Shown here piece after piece: positions 9,253 through 18,804 of a stretch of 64,000 nt of DNA (its first letter is position 1; each line of letters opens with the position of its first letter). The DNA comes from JAIQFL01 sp035501495 (GTDB taxonomy: Bacteria; Acidobacteriota; Terriglobia; Bryobacterales; Bryobacteraceae), in the NCBI GenBank assembly GCA_035501495.1, contig DATJWB010000006.1, positions 1-64,000 on the forward strand, in the 5' to 3' direction. The notes below the pieces were generated by a model that made no database searches, had not been told where the DNA came from, and was given only the letters and a program-made list of their open reading frames with translations. The translations under genes and the position numbers were made by a program.

Positions 9253-11709
9253 ATGCGCAACCTCCTGCAAGACGTTCGATTTGGACTCCGGGTCCTCTGG
9301 GCGAGCCCCGTCTTTGCCGCCGTCGCCGTGCTCACTACGGGACTGGGCATTGCCTGCACTACGACGGTTTTCTCGTGGATCGATGCGGTGCTCCTGCATC
9401 CCTATCCGGGCGCCAGCCGGAGCGACGAACTCGCCGTCCTGGAGATGATCATCCCCGGCGCTCCCAACGGCGGCACCAGTCTCTCGTGGGTCGATTACCG
9501 CGATTACCGCGATCGCTCGCGCACCCTCTCCGGCCTGGCCATGTGGCGCCAGTGCGCCTTCACACTCGGCGACGGCGAAAAAGCGCGGCTTGCCTGGGGC
9601 GAACTGGTCTCCGCCAACTACTTCGAAGTGATGGGCGTCAAGCCGCAGACCGGCCGCGCGTTCACGCTTGAAGAGAGCGGCGACAGCCTCGGCGCTTCGC
9701 CCGTCGCTGTCATCAGCACGCACTTGTGGCGCGACTACTTCCACTCCGATCCCGCCATCGTCGGCAAGACCGTGCGGGTCAACCGCCACTCCTTGGCCAT
9801 CGTCGGCGTGGCGCCTCCGTCCTTTCACGGCAGTTGGCCAGTCATGCAGTACGACCTGTGGGTGCCCGCCACCATGGGTGCGGCACTTGGATCGGTGCCC
9901 GAGAGAGCTTTCCACGAGCGCGACTATCGCGGCGAGTTCGAATCCATCTGCCGCCTGCGCCCCGGTGTGTCCGTCTCGTCCGCCCGTTCCGAAGTAGCGG
10001 CTCTGGCTGCCAGTCTTGCCGCCGTCAATCCCAAGACCAACTTCGGCGTCGGAGCTACGGTCCTGCCTACCTGGGAAGCTCACAACGGCGTCAACGAGTT
10101 GATGCGCGCCCCGCTCCGGATCCTCATGGCGGTCTCGTTCCTCGTGCTGCTGGTGGTGTGCGCCAACGTCGCCAATCTGCTGCTCGCCCGTTCGGTGGCG
10201 CGCCAGCGGGAGTTCGGCATCCGCTGCGCTGTAGGCGCCGGCCGCTCGCGCCTCGCTTTGCAGGTGCTCACCGAAACCTTCGTTCTTGCCGCGGGGGGCG
10301 CCGGCGTGGGAATTATCATGCTGATGTGGATGCAAGGGGCGATGCTGGCGATGTTGCCCAACGTCGGCTTCCCGGTCGCGGTGGCCTATACCTTGAACCC
10401 CCGCCTCCTCCTGTTTACCGCCGCTGCCTGCGTGGTCACGGCGCTGATTTCGGGGGCCTCTCCGGCGCTGTTCGTCTTCCGCTCCAACCTCAACGAAGTG
10501 CTGAAGGAAGGCAGCCGCAGCGATGCCGCCGGCGCCGCCTCGCGCAGGACCCGAGGCTTCCTGGCAATTGGTGAGGTGGCCCTGGCCGCCGTTGCCCTGA
10601 TCGCCGCCGGCTTGTTCATGCGCAGCTTCCAGAAACTCCGCGCCATCCAGCCCGGATTCGACTCCGCCAACGTTCTCGTCGGTCGGTTCTTCATCGAGAC
10701 CGCGGGATATTCGGGTGAGCAGATCCGCCAATTCTCCCTGCGCCTGAAGGAGCGCCTCCTGACGTCTCCGGAGATCGAGTCGGTCAGCTACTCCGATGTC
10801 ATCCCGCTGACCACCACGGCCGGTCCTTACAACGATCTGACGGTGGAGGGATACACGCCAAAGCCCAACGAATCCCTGAGCGTGAACCGCGCCATCGTGG
10901 GTCCGGACTACTTCGCCGCGATGCGGATTCCGATCCTCGAGGGCCGCGAATTCAACGAGCGCGATGACCCCGCCGCCGAGCCGGTCATCATCGTGAACCA
11001 GACCTTCGCCCGGCGCTATTACCGCGGGGAGAGCCCGGTGGGACGCAAGGTTCGCGCCGGCGGCAGATTGTGCCGGGTCATCGGCCTCGCCCGAGACAGC
11101 CGGTATTTCAGCCCCGGCGAATCATCCAGGCCGTTTTTCTATCTTTCGTTCCAGCAGATTGTAAATCCATTCCCCGAGTTCTACGTGATGCTGCGGACCA
11201 GGATCTCGCCCAACCAGGCGATCCCGATTCTCCGCCGCGCGGTCGCGCAAACCGATTCCAACGCCTCCGCGTACCACGCCATTTCGCTCGCCGAATACAT
11301 CGAAATCGCGACCTTCGGCCAGAAAGTAGCCGCCCGGCTGATGGGTTCGCTCGCTCTGATGTGCCTCTTACTGGCGTCATTAGGACTCTACAGCGTCATG
11401 TCCTACACGGTCAGCCAGCGCATTTCCGAGATCGGCATCCGCATGGCGATGGGCGCCAGTCCATGGAACGTCATCGCCATGGTGGTAGGGCAGGGAATGC
11501 GGCTTGCCCTCGCCGGCATCGTACTTGGCACGTTGGCAGCCTTCGCTTTCACCCGCTTCATTGCCAGCATGCTCACCGGCGTGGATGCTTCGGACCCGGC
11601 CACGTTCGCACTGGCCGCGCTGTTCCTCTTGACGGTCACCCTCCTGGCCACCTCGCTGCCGGCGTTCCGTGCGACCCGGATCGATCCGCTGCCGGCGCTT
11701 CGCAAGTAG
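9253..11709 (+). CDS. ADOP-type ABC transporter permease (MacB/FtsX family)
   Basis: 818 residues from the chosen ATG; in-frame ATGs at 9166 and 9211 would extend it by up to 29 residues. The family N-terminus is a short amphipathic run before TM1, and MRNLLQDVRFGLRVLWASPV fits that, so 9253 is preferred although none of the candidates has a good ribosome-binding site. TM1 (FAAVAVLTTGLGIACTTTVFS) is followed by a large MacB periplasmic core domain. FtsX domain 1 has three helices and the motif ANLLLARSVARQREFGIRCAVGAGRSRL. The whole unit is then repeated (second core at about 430-680, second FtsX with ISEIGIRMAMGASPWNVI). Such duplicated orphan permeases are abundant in Acidobacteria and usually lack an adjacent ATPase, as here. 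The substrate is unknown. Confidence 0.93.
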   Translation: MRNLLQDVRFGLRVLWASPVFAAVAVLTTGLGIACTTTVFSWIDAVLLHPYPGASRSDELAVLEMIIPGAPNGGTSLSWVDYRDYRDRSRTLSGLAMWRQCAFTLGDGEKARLAWGELVSANYFEVMGVKPQTGRAFTLEESGDSLGASPVAVISTHLWRDYFHSDPAIVGKTVRVNRHSLAIVGVAPPSFHGSWPVMQYDLWVPATMGAALGSVPERAFHERDYRGEFESICRLRPGVSVSSARSEVAALAASLAAVNPKTNFGVGATVLPTWEAHNGVNELMRAPLRILMAVSFLVLLVVCANVANLLLARSVARQREFGIRCAVGAGRSRLALQVLTETFVLAAGGAGVGIIMLMWMQGAMLAMLPNVGFPVAVAYTLNPRLLLFTAAACVVTALISGASPALFVFRSNLNEVLKEGSRSDAAGAASRRTRGFLAIGEVALAAVALIAAGLFMRSFQKLRAIQPGFDSANVLVGRFFIETAGYSGEQIRQFSLRLKERLLTSPEIESVSYSDVIPLTTTAGPYNDLTVEGYTPKPNESLSVNRAIVGPDYFAAMRIPILEGREFNERDDPAAEPVIIVNQTFARRYYRGESPVGRKVRAGGRLCRVIGLARDSRYFSPGESSRPFFYLSFQQIVNPFPEFYVMLRTRISPNQAIPILRRAVAQTDSNASAYHAISLAEYIEIATFGQKVAARLMGSLALMCLLLASLGLYSVMSYTVSQRISEIGIRMAMGASPWNVIAMVVGQGMRLALAGIVLGTLAAFAFTRFIASMLTGVDASDPATFALAALFLLTVTLLATSLPAFRATRIDPLPALRK

Positions 11710-11754
11710 CGCTGCGCCCGTGATACCATCGGCGGCTGTGATACGAGGTGAATC

Positions 11755-13029
11755 ATGAAGAACGCCATCCTCATCTTCTGGATGCTGTCGTCCCTGAGCG
11801 TGCCGGGCAACGGGCAAGGCGCCCCGGCCTCCGGGCAGCCCATGGCCACCGGCATAACGTTCGCTCCCGATCGGTTGGCCCGCATCGATCGTCTCCTCCA
11901 GCAGTACGTCGATCAGAACCGCGTCGCGGGGGCCGTCGCCCTGGTGCTTCACGACGGCAAGCCGGTGTATGAGCACGCCTTCGGATGGAGCGATAAGGAA
12001 GCCGGCCGGCGCATGACGACCAACACGCTCTTCCGCATCGCCTCGCAGTCCAAGGCGATCACCAGCACCGCGGTGCTCGCCCTCATGGAGGAAGGCAAGC
12101 TCGGCCTCAGCGAGCCCGTCGGCCATTTCATCCCGACCTTCAACAAGACCATGGTGGCCGTGAAGAGCGACTCCGGCGTCACCACCGTCCCCGCCAGGCG
12201 GCCCATCAGCATCCAGGATCTGCTGACTCACACCGCGGGCATCTCGTATGGAACCGATCCCCAGGTCGCGTCGTCATACGAGGCCAAAGGGCTGGGGCCG
12301 GCAGCGGGCTACGGTTGGTACACTGCGGATAAAGACGAACCCATCTGCGAGACCATGGAGCGCTTGGGCACGTTGCCGTTCGTGGCACAGCCCGGTGAAG
12401 CCTTCGTGTACGGCTATAACACCGATATCCTCGGGTGCGTGGTGGAGAAGGCCTCGGGGATGCCCTTCGACGAATTCGTGCGCACCCGGATTACCGGCCC
12501 GCTGGGCTTGAAGGACACGCGATTCTACGTGCCTGCCGCCGAGCGCGACCGGCTCGCGGCCGTCTACTCCAGCGGCCGCGAGGGGACGATCGTCCGCGCA
12601 CCCGACGGTCCGAAGGGACAGGGCGCCTATGTGGAGGGCCCGCGCAAGAGCTTCTCGGGAGGGGCGGGCCTGACCTCGACCGCCCACGACTATGCCCGCT
12701 TCCTCGAGATGATCCGCAAGGGCGGCGCGCTGGATGGGGTCCGGATCCTGGCTCCCCGCACCGTGGAGTTGATGACCACCAACCAGTCGGGCACGTTGCA
12801 TTCCACGACGGGGCTCGGGTTCGGCTTGGGATTCGAGACGGTGGACCGCTACGGCGCGAGCGGCATGGCGGGCGTCGGCGCGTTCGGCTGGGGCGGCGCC
12901 TACGGCACGGTCTACCAGGTGGATCGCCAAAGCCACACGGTCATCGTTTTGATGATTCAGTTGATTCCCAATGCTACCGACATCCAGCCCAAGTTCCTGG
13001 CGTCGGTGTACCAGGCGATGGTGAATTAA
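11755..13029 (+). CDS. Exported serine hydrolase of the class C beta-lactamase / penicillin-binding family
   Basis: 424 residues with a signal peptide (MKNAILIFWMLSSLSVPGNG) and GAGGTG six bases before the ATG. The active-site SxxK tetrad is Ser97-Gln-Ser-Lys100 in FRIASQSKAITS. Around residue 220, FVYGYNTDILGCVVEKASG occupies the place of the YxN motif, with YGY instead of canonical YSN, as often seen in esterase-like members. The C-terminal glycine-rich GVGAFGWGGAYGTVY replaces the KTG/HxG triad region. These features fit the beta-lactamase family PF00144, whose members include esterases, D-aminopeptidases and carboxypeptidases, so antibiotic resistance should not be inferred. It starts 45 bp after the ADOP permease stop on the same strand, and read-through is possible. 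Confidence 0.9.
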   Translation: MKNAILIFWMLSSLSVPGNGQGAPASGQPMATGITFAPDRLARIDRLLQQYVDQNRVAGAVALVLHDGKPVYEHAFGWSDKEAGRRMTTNTLFRIASQSKAITSTAVLALMEEGKLGLSEPVGHFIPTFNKTMVAVKSDSGVTTVPARRPISIQDLLTHTAGISYGTDPQVASSYEAKGLGPAAGYGWYTADKDEPICETMERLGTLPFVAQPGEAFVYGYNTDILGCVVEKASGMPFDEFVRTRITGPLGLKDTRFYVPAAERDRLAAVYSSGREGTIVRAPDGPKGQGAYVEGPRKSFSGGAGLTSTAHDYARFLEMIRKGGALDGVRILAPRTVELMTTNQSGTLHSTTGLGFGLGFETVDRYGASGMAGVGAFGWGGAYGTVYQVDRQSHTVIVLMIQLIPNATDIQPKFLASVYQAMVN

Positions 13030-13631
13030 GGAGCGAGCGGATCCCAGCCGGCCGACAGGTCGAGCACAAAGCCGGCCACGGGCCCTTCGCCCTCGATCGA
13101 CTGGAGGTCGGCGCGAGTCTCCGGCTCCGCTTGTGGACGGTAAATGGTGACCGACCGGCGTTCGGGGTCGATCAGCCACCCCAATTGCGAGCCGTTGGCG
13201 AGGTATTCCCGCATCTTCTCGTCGAGCTTACGAGGCCGATCGGAGGAAGAGCGCACTTCGATCACGAAGTCAGGGCAAAGATGCCAGAATCCCGACCGGC
13301 TGGCTGGGTCGAGTTGTTTGACGCGGCTCTTTAGCGTCCAGGAAGCGTCGGGCGACCGCCGGGCGCCATTCGGGAGCACGAAGCCGGCGGACGAGCCACA
13401 GCCGACACCCCTTCGGTTCTTCACGGCCCAATCGCGGAGTTGCCCCGCCACATCGAAATTCTGCGCTCCGGTGTCAGAGTAGGTCGGCGGCATTACGATG
13501 AGTTCGCCCTCAGCGGTGACTTCAAAGAACAGATCGGGATGCTCGGCGCAGAACGCCGCAAACTCTTCATCGGTCATGGGAGGGGCCGTAAGAGTTGCGG
13601 GCAGAAACGCGTCATCGATCACGAGTTCCAT
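13026..13631 (-). CDS. Uma2 family endonuclease-like protein (DUF820)
   Basis: 201 residues from the ATG at 13631. A longer open frame exists upstream, but it overlaps the preceding gene's 3' end and is arginine/glycine-rich non-family sequence. The N-terminus MTDEEFAAFCAEHPDLFFE and the segment GELIVMPP are typical of Uma2. The PD-(D/E)xK core is visible as PDFVIEVRSSSDR, then KMREYLANGSQLGWLIDPERRSVTIYRP. These proteins are predicted nucleases of unclear biological role; they are very abundant in cyanobacteria and also scattered in Acidobacteria and Chloroflexi. It begins 23 bp after the stop of the beta-propeller gene on the same strand. Its 3' end overlaps the stop codon of the convergent hydrolase gene by 4 bp. 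Confidence 0.88.
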   Translation of the reverse strand: MELVIDDAFLPATLTAPPMTDEEFAAFCAEHPDLFFEVTAEGELIVMPPTYSDTGAQNFDVAGQLRDWAVKNRRGVGCGSSAGFVLPNGARRSPDASWTLKSRVKQLDPASRSGFWHLCPDFVIEVRSSSDRPRKLDEKMREYLANGSQLGWLIDPERRSVTIYRPQAEPETRADLQSIEGEGPVAGFVLDLSAGWDPLAP

Positions 13632-13654
13632 GGCTTCAGGTTTATCAGGCGACA

Positions 13655-15880
13655 CTACTTGACTACCGTTTTTTCCGCTGCCAGGTTCTCGTACTCGTCC
13701 TGCACGCGGACGGCGACCGTGTGCTCGCCCGGTCCTGCATCCAGCATCAGGACGTAATCCAGCTCCGGTGCGTCTGACAGCCCGGTCACCGGCGCTGCCA
13801 CAGTCCATTCGCCGCCGTCCAGAGAATATTCCGCCTTGCTGACATTATTCAGCGCGTCGGCGGCGTGCCACCGGACCTCGAGCTTGCCGCCGGTGCGCGT
13901 GGCGGTCAGGCCGGTAATCTTCGGCGGTGTGTTGTCGATGACGAATACATCGCTCTCCATCCGCGCGGTCAGCGCATCCGGGGGGGGATTGCTGGGCGCG
14001 TCGGATGCCGTGATCCGCAGGCGGTACTCGCCGTCGGGAAACGCGGTGGAGTCCCACGAGATGTACTTTTCCGCCACCTTGTCCTTGAGCAGCTTCCACT
14101 CCGTCTCGTTCACCCCGCGGATCTCTACCTTGTACATCATCGAATCCCCGTTGGGGTCCGATGCCAGCCAGCGCGCTCCCACATATCCCTTGGCCAGTTG
14201 CATCGACGGCGTACTGGTGGCGCTCTCGAGCGAAGCCAACGGACTGCTCGACGCCGGCTTCCTGCCCATCGGCGGAAGCGACAACGTCTGTGCCAGCGCG
14301 GAGGCTGCCGACGTGGGGGCGGGGAATTTGTAATTGGGCGGCGTCATCTCGATCTCGTCGATGCGCGGCTCCACATTCTTCGGCAGGTACGCCACGTCCA
14401 CCGACTCCAGTTCGGGCGAATGCCCCGCACCGCCGGCCGTCAGCGTCGCCTTCCATTGGACGAACCGCGCCGCAGGCGAGGCGATCCTGCCGCCTTTCTG
14501 CGCGTTGATGGGCCCCGACCACGGACTCCAGTTCTTCTGAGGCTGGTCGAGATTCCCGCTGCGCGTCGCCACCGAGACACCGCCGCCGTTCATCCTGCCT
14601 TCGAAACTCAAACGGCCCCACGTGGAAAACATCCCTGCATCGAAGACGTCGCTTTCGATGGTGCCTTCGTTCTCCAGCCCCGGGCCGATTTCGTATACCT
14701 TGCCCACGTTCCCGGTGGCCGCGTAGAGCCTCCCGTCGCCGCCCTGCTGGAAGGCCGTGACCTGCGTGGCCGGCAGCGTCAGCATAGCGGTGTACATCGC
14801 CGGCGATTCGATGCGGTACACGTTGCCCTTGTTCCCGGCGCCCAGCAAGGCGTGCCCAGAGCTGTCGAAGGTGATGGCATAGACCACGTCCTGGGTGTTG
14901 TTCCACACGCGCCGCGGATACCCGTTCGGCTCGATGCGGTAGACGTCGCTCCCTCCACTGACACTGGCGGGGCCTGCCGCGGCTGGCGGAGGAGCCGCGG
15001 GGCGCGCGGCTGCGGCCGGGGCGATGGTGCCGGGCGGATTCACCGTGACCATCGTTGGAGCGGGCGCAGCGTGGGTGGCTGCGGGCGGCGGAGCGGGAGC
15101 CTGCTTCGTGCCGACCCCCGCCGCGTAGACCGCGCCGTCCTTAGCCACTGCCACTGCCGTGACTTCCTTTTTGGCCATCTGGTACAGAACGAACCCCTCG
15201 CCCGATGGCGACACGCGCATCACCAGGCCGCCCGGATCGGTGCCGGCGATCAGGTTGTCATTCGGGTCCACAACGAGCGAGCGAACGTGGGTCTCCTCTG
15301 TCTTGAAGAAGACCTTGCCTTTTCCGTCGGGCGCCACGCGATGAATTTCGCCCCGATCGCCGGTCGCCACAAACAGATCGCCCTTGCTGTCGAACGCCAT
15401 GGCCCAGATGTACTTCTGCTTCGGGTCGTAGAAGGTCTCCGGCTTGGAGTTGCCGGTGATGCGATAGATCTTGCCGTCCGGCGACGTCGCGGCGTATACC
15501 CGATCTTTGGAGTCCACGGCAATCGCATGGATCTCGAGTGAATCCAGGTCGGCCAGCATCTTGCCTTTGCCGTCCGGCGGGATGCGGTACAGTTTCGCGC
15601 TGGTGCCGCCGCCGGTGTAGAGATTGCCTTTCGAGTCGCGCGCCAGTGCCCAGAGGTACGCGGACGAAGTGTCGAAGAACTCGCGCGATTGAGGCGCCAG
15701 CGTCAGCAGCCCGTCGCTGCGCACCGATAGATTCTTGATGACGCCCTTCTCAAACTCGGCGTAATCGCTTTGCGACCAGGTATGCGTCTGCCCCGCGAAC
15801 AGGGCCGCGGAAGCGGCGACAGCGGCCGCTCCGGCGGTCCAGAAGCAGACCCGCCGGCGAATCGAAAAACTCGTTTTCAT
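13655..15880 (-). CDS. Exported beta-propeller protein (NHL/SMP-30-like repeats) with C-terminal Fn3-like domain
   Basis: 741 residues from the ATG at 15880. The start is chosen because MKTSFSIRRRVCFWTAGAAA plus a hydrophobic stretch to LFAGQ is a signal peptide; the open frame continues upstream only inside the neighbouring gene. Residues 60-300 contain repeated blades of the type DSKGNLYTGGGTSAKLYRIP, DSKDRVYAATSPDGKIYRI and DSKGDLFVATGDRGEIHRV, typical of NHL/SMP-30 propellers. A low-complexity Ala/Pro linker follows at about 260-320. The C-terminal 250 residues look like carbohydrate-binding or Fn3-like strands (GEYRLRITASDAPSNPPPDA). The ligand is unknown. It lies 71 bp downstream of the S55 peptidase gene, and the two are probably co-expressed. 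Confidence 0.85.
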   Translation of the reverse strand: MKTSFSIRRRVCFWTAGAAAVAASAALFAGQTHTWSQSDYAEFEKGVIKNLSVRSDGLLTLAPQSREFFDTSSAYLWALARDSKGNLYTGGGTSAKLYRIPPDGKGKMLADLDSLEIHAIAVDSKDRVYAATSPDGKIYRITGNSKPETFYDPKQKYIWAMAFDSKGDLFVATGDRGEIHRVAPDGKGKVFFKTEETHVRSLVVDPNDNLIAGTDPGGLVMRVSPSGEGFVLYQMAKKEVTAVAVAKDGAVYAAGVGTKQAPAPPPAATHAAPAPTMVTVNPPGTIAPAAAARPAAPPPAAAGPASVSGGSDVYRIEPNGYPRRVWNNTQDVVYAITFDSSGHALLGAGNKGNVYRIESPAMYTAMLTLPATQVTAFQQGGDGRLYAATGNVGKVYEIGPGLENEGTIESDVFDAGMFSTWGRLSFEGRMNGGGVSVATRSGNLDQPQKNWSPWSGPINAQKGGRIASPAARFVQWKATLTAGGAGHSPELESVDVAYLPKNVEPRIDEIEMTPPNYKFPAPTSAASALAQTLSLPPMGRKPASSSPLASLESATSTPSMQLAKGYVGARWLASDPNGDSMMYKVEIRGVNETEWKLLKDKVAEKYISWDSTAFPDGEYRLRITASDAPSNPPPDALTARMESDVFVIDNTPPKITGLTATRTGGKLEVRWHAADALNNVSKAEYSLDGGEWTVAAPVTGLSDAPELDYVLMLDAGPGEHTVAVRVQDEYENLAAEKTVVK

Positions 15881-15951
15881 TTGGAATCTGTAGTCCTTCA
15901 GAAAGCCCGTTTCCTGCGAACGCCGCCCGCGGGCGGCATTCCGCTCCGGCG

Positions 15952-17817
15952 CTACTTCACGTGAATCCGCAGCGAGTAGCTGCCGCTCACCACGTAGTCG
16001 AACGGCAGCGCCATCTGTTCCGTCGCGGTCTCCGGTGAGGTGATCAGCGACCGGTTGGGCGCCCGTCCCGCCTGCATGACGTTGAGTACCGACGATGGCA
16101 GGCTCGGCAGCGTCTTGTCGTCGTAGTAGGCTGTGGGAGAAGACTCCACCAGCGAGACATACAGCTTGTTGTTGGTGCGCTCCTGGTTGATCAGCGAGAC
16201 CATCTCCGGCAGGTCGATGAACCGGTTCAGCATACCGGCCATGTTCTGCATGCGGTTGACCGTATCGGCGTCGCTCAACACGATGCGGTGGTCGCCCTTG
16301 GCCAGGCCTTCCGGAATTCGCACGGTGAATTCGCGCTGGATCGGCTCTCCGCGATACGGCCGCAGAAACACCTTCACCGGGACGGTGTCGCCGGGCCGCA
16401 CATCGGCATTCGCCACCCAGGCGTTCTCGATGGTGGCCACGCGCCGCTCCGGCAGCAGGTCCACCGTCACGCTCACGCTCTTCAGGTCCGGGGTCTTCAC
16501 GTTGTTCAGGTAGAGGCGGTTGAACTTGTCGCCCCACCATCCGGCCAGCAGCATGGGCGCCGGCATGGGCATCTCGCCCGAAGCCTGCATCGTGGAAAGG
16601 GAGATGTCCGGCTGCCCGTTCATCTGCACCTTGCCGCTCAACCGGTAGGTGGCCTCATCGGCAAACTCGTTCAGCTCCGAGAGGGAATTGTAGAGCGTCA
16701 ACATCATCAGGTACGGCGTCCACTTCTGGTGCACGAACACGTTGAAGTGGAACTCCTTCTGTTTGCGCACGCTCTCTTTGTCATCGAGCGACCGCACCCG
16801 CATGGTCACTGGAATCATCTCCGACTCGGCCCCCAGGATCCCCATGATGCCGCTGTGGCGGTCCTGGTGGAGCGCGCCCACAATCCCGGTGGAATTCGCG
16901 AACTTATTCGGCTGGAAGGCCGACGAGAGGGTCATCACCACTTCGCCCTTACTCATCGGCATGTCTACCGGCCCGAGGTTGAAAAACGGATGGCCGAAGG
17001 CCAGCACGCGCTTCCCGTCGTTATACGTGACCGTGCCGAGTCCGGTGACGGTGGAATCGCCGGTCACCAGGACCCCGGCCACCGCCTCGCCCGGATTGAG
17101 GGAGTTCTGCCAGCCGGGCTCCGGCCTGGTGGTGCGCAAATCGCCTCCTCCTCCGCCTTGCACCGCAGTGATGCCCAACTGCTGAAACATCGGGCCGAAC
17201 TCCCGCATGGTGCTTTCGGTGAAACCGGAAAACACCAGCGGCGCCTCAATCGGCACCATGATCTGGGTCTGCGGCAGATGCCCGCCCCCGCCCGCGGCCA
17301 CCGCCTGCCCCAGCAGCCCGCTCGGGACTTCCACCTCGGCCTTGTTCATCGCCGCCAGCTTGTCCGGGGTACGGGCATCATCGGGCTTGGACTTGTCGAA
17401 TTCGTTAATCTCGAGCATCTGTTCGATGGGCTGGATGCCGCAAATCGCGTCCGGCGAAAAGACGCTCAGGCGCAGCGCCACGGCGCCCACCAGCTTGCCA
17501 TCGATGTACACCGGGCTGCCGCTCATGCCGCCCGCCACATTGGTGCGCAGGGCCTTGCCGCCCATCTTGGCCAGGATGATGTCCTGCTTCGGTCCCCATT
17601 GGTTTTTCCAGCGCCCCAGGATCTCGATCGGAACCGCCTCGGGCACCGTCCCCTGAAAGACCGTCCAAGCCGTCCCCTTCATACCAGGCTTGATGTCGCT
17701 CAGGTGCATGATCTCGACCTTGCCGGCCTTGGGAGGAGTTAAGGGGGTATCACCCCCAAATACAGGGAGGGCCAAAACCACGATTCCCATCAGAATCGCG
17801 GCGCTTCGAATGTTCAT
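15952..17817 (-). CDS. SpoIVB-type S55 serine peptidase domain protein
   Basis: 621 residues with a signal peptide (MNIRSAAILMGIVVLALPVFGG). Residues 35-140 match the SpoIVB peptidase S55 domain: IKPGMKGTAWTVFQGTVPE, then the catalytic-serine segment AGGMSGSPVYIDGKLVGAVA at about residue 98. A second family block, VLAFGHPFFNLGPVDMPMS at about 260-280, is also typical. In Firmicutes SpoIVB cleaves SpoIVFA during sporulation. Acidobacteria do not sporulate, so here an envelope protease or signalling role is inferred. The C-terminal ~250 residues carry no domain I recognise beyond beta-strand-rich sequence. It is encoded upstream of the exported beta-propeller gene on the same strand. thiL is divergent, 60 bp away. 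Confidence 0.88.
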   Translation of the reverse strand: MNIRSAAILMGIVVLALPVFGGDTPLTPPKAGKVEIMHLSDIKPGMKGTAWTVFQGTVPEAVPIEILGRWKNQWGPKQDIILAKMGGKALRTNVAGGMSGSPVYIDGKLVGAVALRLSVFSPDAICGIQPIEQMLEINEFDKSKPDDARTPDKLAAMNKAEVEVPSGLLGQAVAAGGGGHLPQTQIMVPIEAPLVFSGFTESTMREFGPMFQQLGITAVQGGGGGDLRTTRPEPGWQNSLNPGEAVAGVLVTGDSTVTGLGTVTYNDGKRVLAFGHPFFNLGPVDMPMSKGEVVMTLSSAFQPNKFANSTGIVGALHQDRHSGIMGILGAESEMIPVTMRVRSLDDKESVRKQKEFHFNVFVHQKWTPYLMMLTLYNSLSELNEFADEATYRLSGKVQMNGQPDISLSTMQASGEMPMPAPMLLAGWWGDKFNRLYLNNVKTPDLKSVSVTVDLLPERRVATIENAWVANADVRPGDTVPVKVFLRPYRGEPIQREFTVRIPEGLAKGDHRIVLSDADTVNRMQNMAGMLNRFIDLPEMVSLINQERTNNKLYVSLVESSPTAYYDDKTLPSLPSSVLNVMQAGRAPNRSLITSPETATEQMALPFDYVVSGSYSLRIHVK

Positions 17818-17877
17818 GGGGTCTAAAGCTCCAGTTGCTTTTCTATTGTACTATGGACGTTTTGCTACGCAGGCCCG

Positions 17878-18804
17878 TTGCGCGTGCCCTCCGAACCGGA
17901 TCTCGTTGATCGTATTCGCCGCTACGCCGCGGATGTCCCGGCCCGTGGCGCGGTCCTCGGCATCGGAGATGACTGCGCGATCTTCCGCCAGCCGGGCTCG
18001 CGGGAGGATCTTCTCTTTACCACCGACCTTCTCATCGAAGATGTGCACTTCCGCCGCGAATCCCATCCGGCGGCCGACCTCGGCTGGAAGGCGCTCGCCC
18101 GCGGATTGAGCGACATCGCGGCGATGGGAGGGGAGCCGCGATTTTGCCTCATCTCGCTCGCCCTGGCCCTCTGGGCCGAACCACCATGGGTGGACGCCTT
18201 CTACCGCGGACTGCTGCGCCTCGCCCGCCGCGAGCAAACGCCGCTTCTCGGCGGCGACCTGTCGCGCAGCGCGAAAACCACCTGCGACATCGTGGTCTGC
18301 GGCTCCGTTCCACGGGGCAAGGCCCTTCGCCGTGACGGCGCGCAACCTGGAAACGCGATCTACGTCTCCGGCCGCCTGGGAGGAGCTGCGCTTGGTTTGT
18401 CTACCGGCCGCGGACCGGCCTGGAAACGGCACCTCCATCCCGAGCCCCGCCTGAAGCTGGGGCATTTCCTCAGGACAGGCGTCCGCGCCACCGCCGCGAT
18501 GGACCTCAGCGACGGCCTTTCGCTCGACCTCCGCCGCCTCTGTCTCGCCTCCGGCTGCGCCGCCGAACTCACGGCGATCCCAGGTGCGGCGATCTTTCCC
18601 GGAGCGACTCTCGAGCAGGCGCTGCACGGAGGCGAAGACTATGAGCTGCTGTTCACCGTCCCGGCTCGCGCGGCTGTGCCGGCCCGGTTCGAAGGTCTGC
18701 CGCTCACCCGGCTCGGTACTGTGCGCAAAGGACGGCCCGGCGCGGTCTTGCTAGGCGGCGCCCCGCTTGCCCCGCTGGGCTACGACCATTTCCGCGAAGG
18801 ATGA
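17878..18804 (+). CDS. thiL: Thiamine-monophosphate kinase ThiL
   Basis: 308 residues. ThiL phosphorylates thiamine monophosphate to thiamine pyrophosphate with ATP in the cytoplasm. It shows the full AIR-synthase-like set of motifs: VLGIGDDCAIF near residue 24, TTDLLIEDVHFR near 46, ALARGLSDIAAMGGEP, LLGGDLSRS, ATAAMDLSDGLSLDLRRL and the C-terminal GGEDYELLFTVP. The start is unusual: TTG at 17878 (CAGG four bases upstream) or GTG at 17884; no in-frame ATG fits. TPP made here is a cofactor for the transketolase encoded at 50.5 kb. The TGA stop overlaps an ATG (ATGA at 18801-18804) that opens a 32-codon frame leading to the methyltransferase gene. Confidence 0.96.
   Translation: MRVPSEPDLVDRIRRYAADVPARGAVLGIGDDCAIFRQPGSREDLLFTTDLLIEDVHFRRESHPAADLGWKALARGLSDIAAMGGEPRFCLISLALALWAEPPWVDAFYRGLLRLARREQTPLLGGDLSRSAKTTCDIVVCGSVPRGKALRRDGAQPGNAIYVSGRLGGAALGLSTGRGPAWKRHLHPEPRLKLGHFLRTGVRATAAMDLSDGLSLDLRRLCLASGCAAELTAIPGAAIFPGATLEQALHGGEDYELLFTVPARAAVPARFEGLPLTRLGTVRKGRPGAVLLGGAPLAPLGYDHFREG

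Noticed and set aside
9208..10731. Minus-strand open frame of 507 codons opposite the ADOP permease
   Set aside because: Antisense to a clear permease; His/Gly/Asp-rich shadow without family features.
11755..13029. Calling the serine hydrolase an antibiotic-resistance AmpC beta-lactamase
   Set aside because: It lacks a canonical YxN and KTG pattern; the family is broad and most members in soil bacteria are esterases or peptidases.
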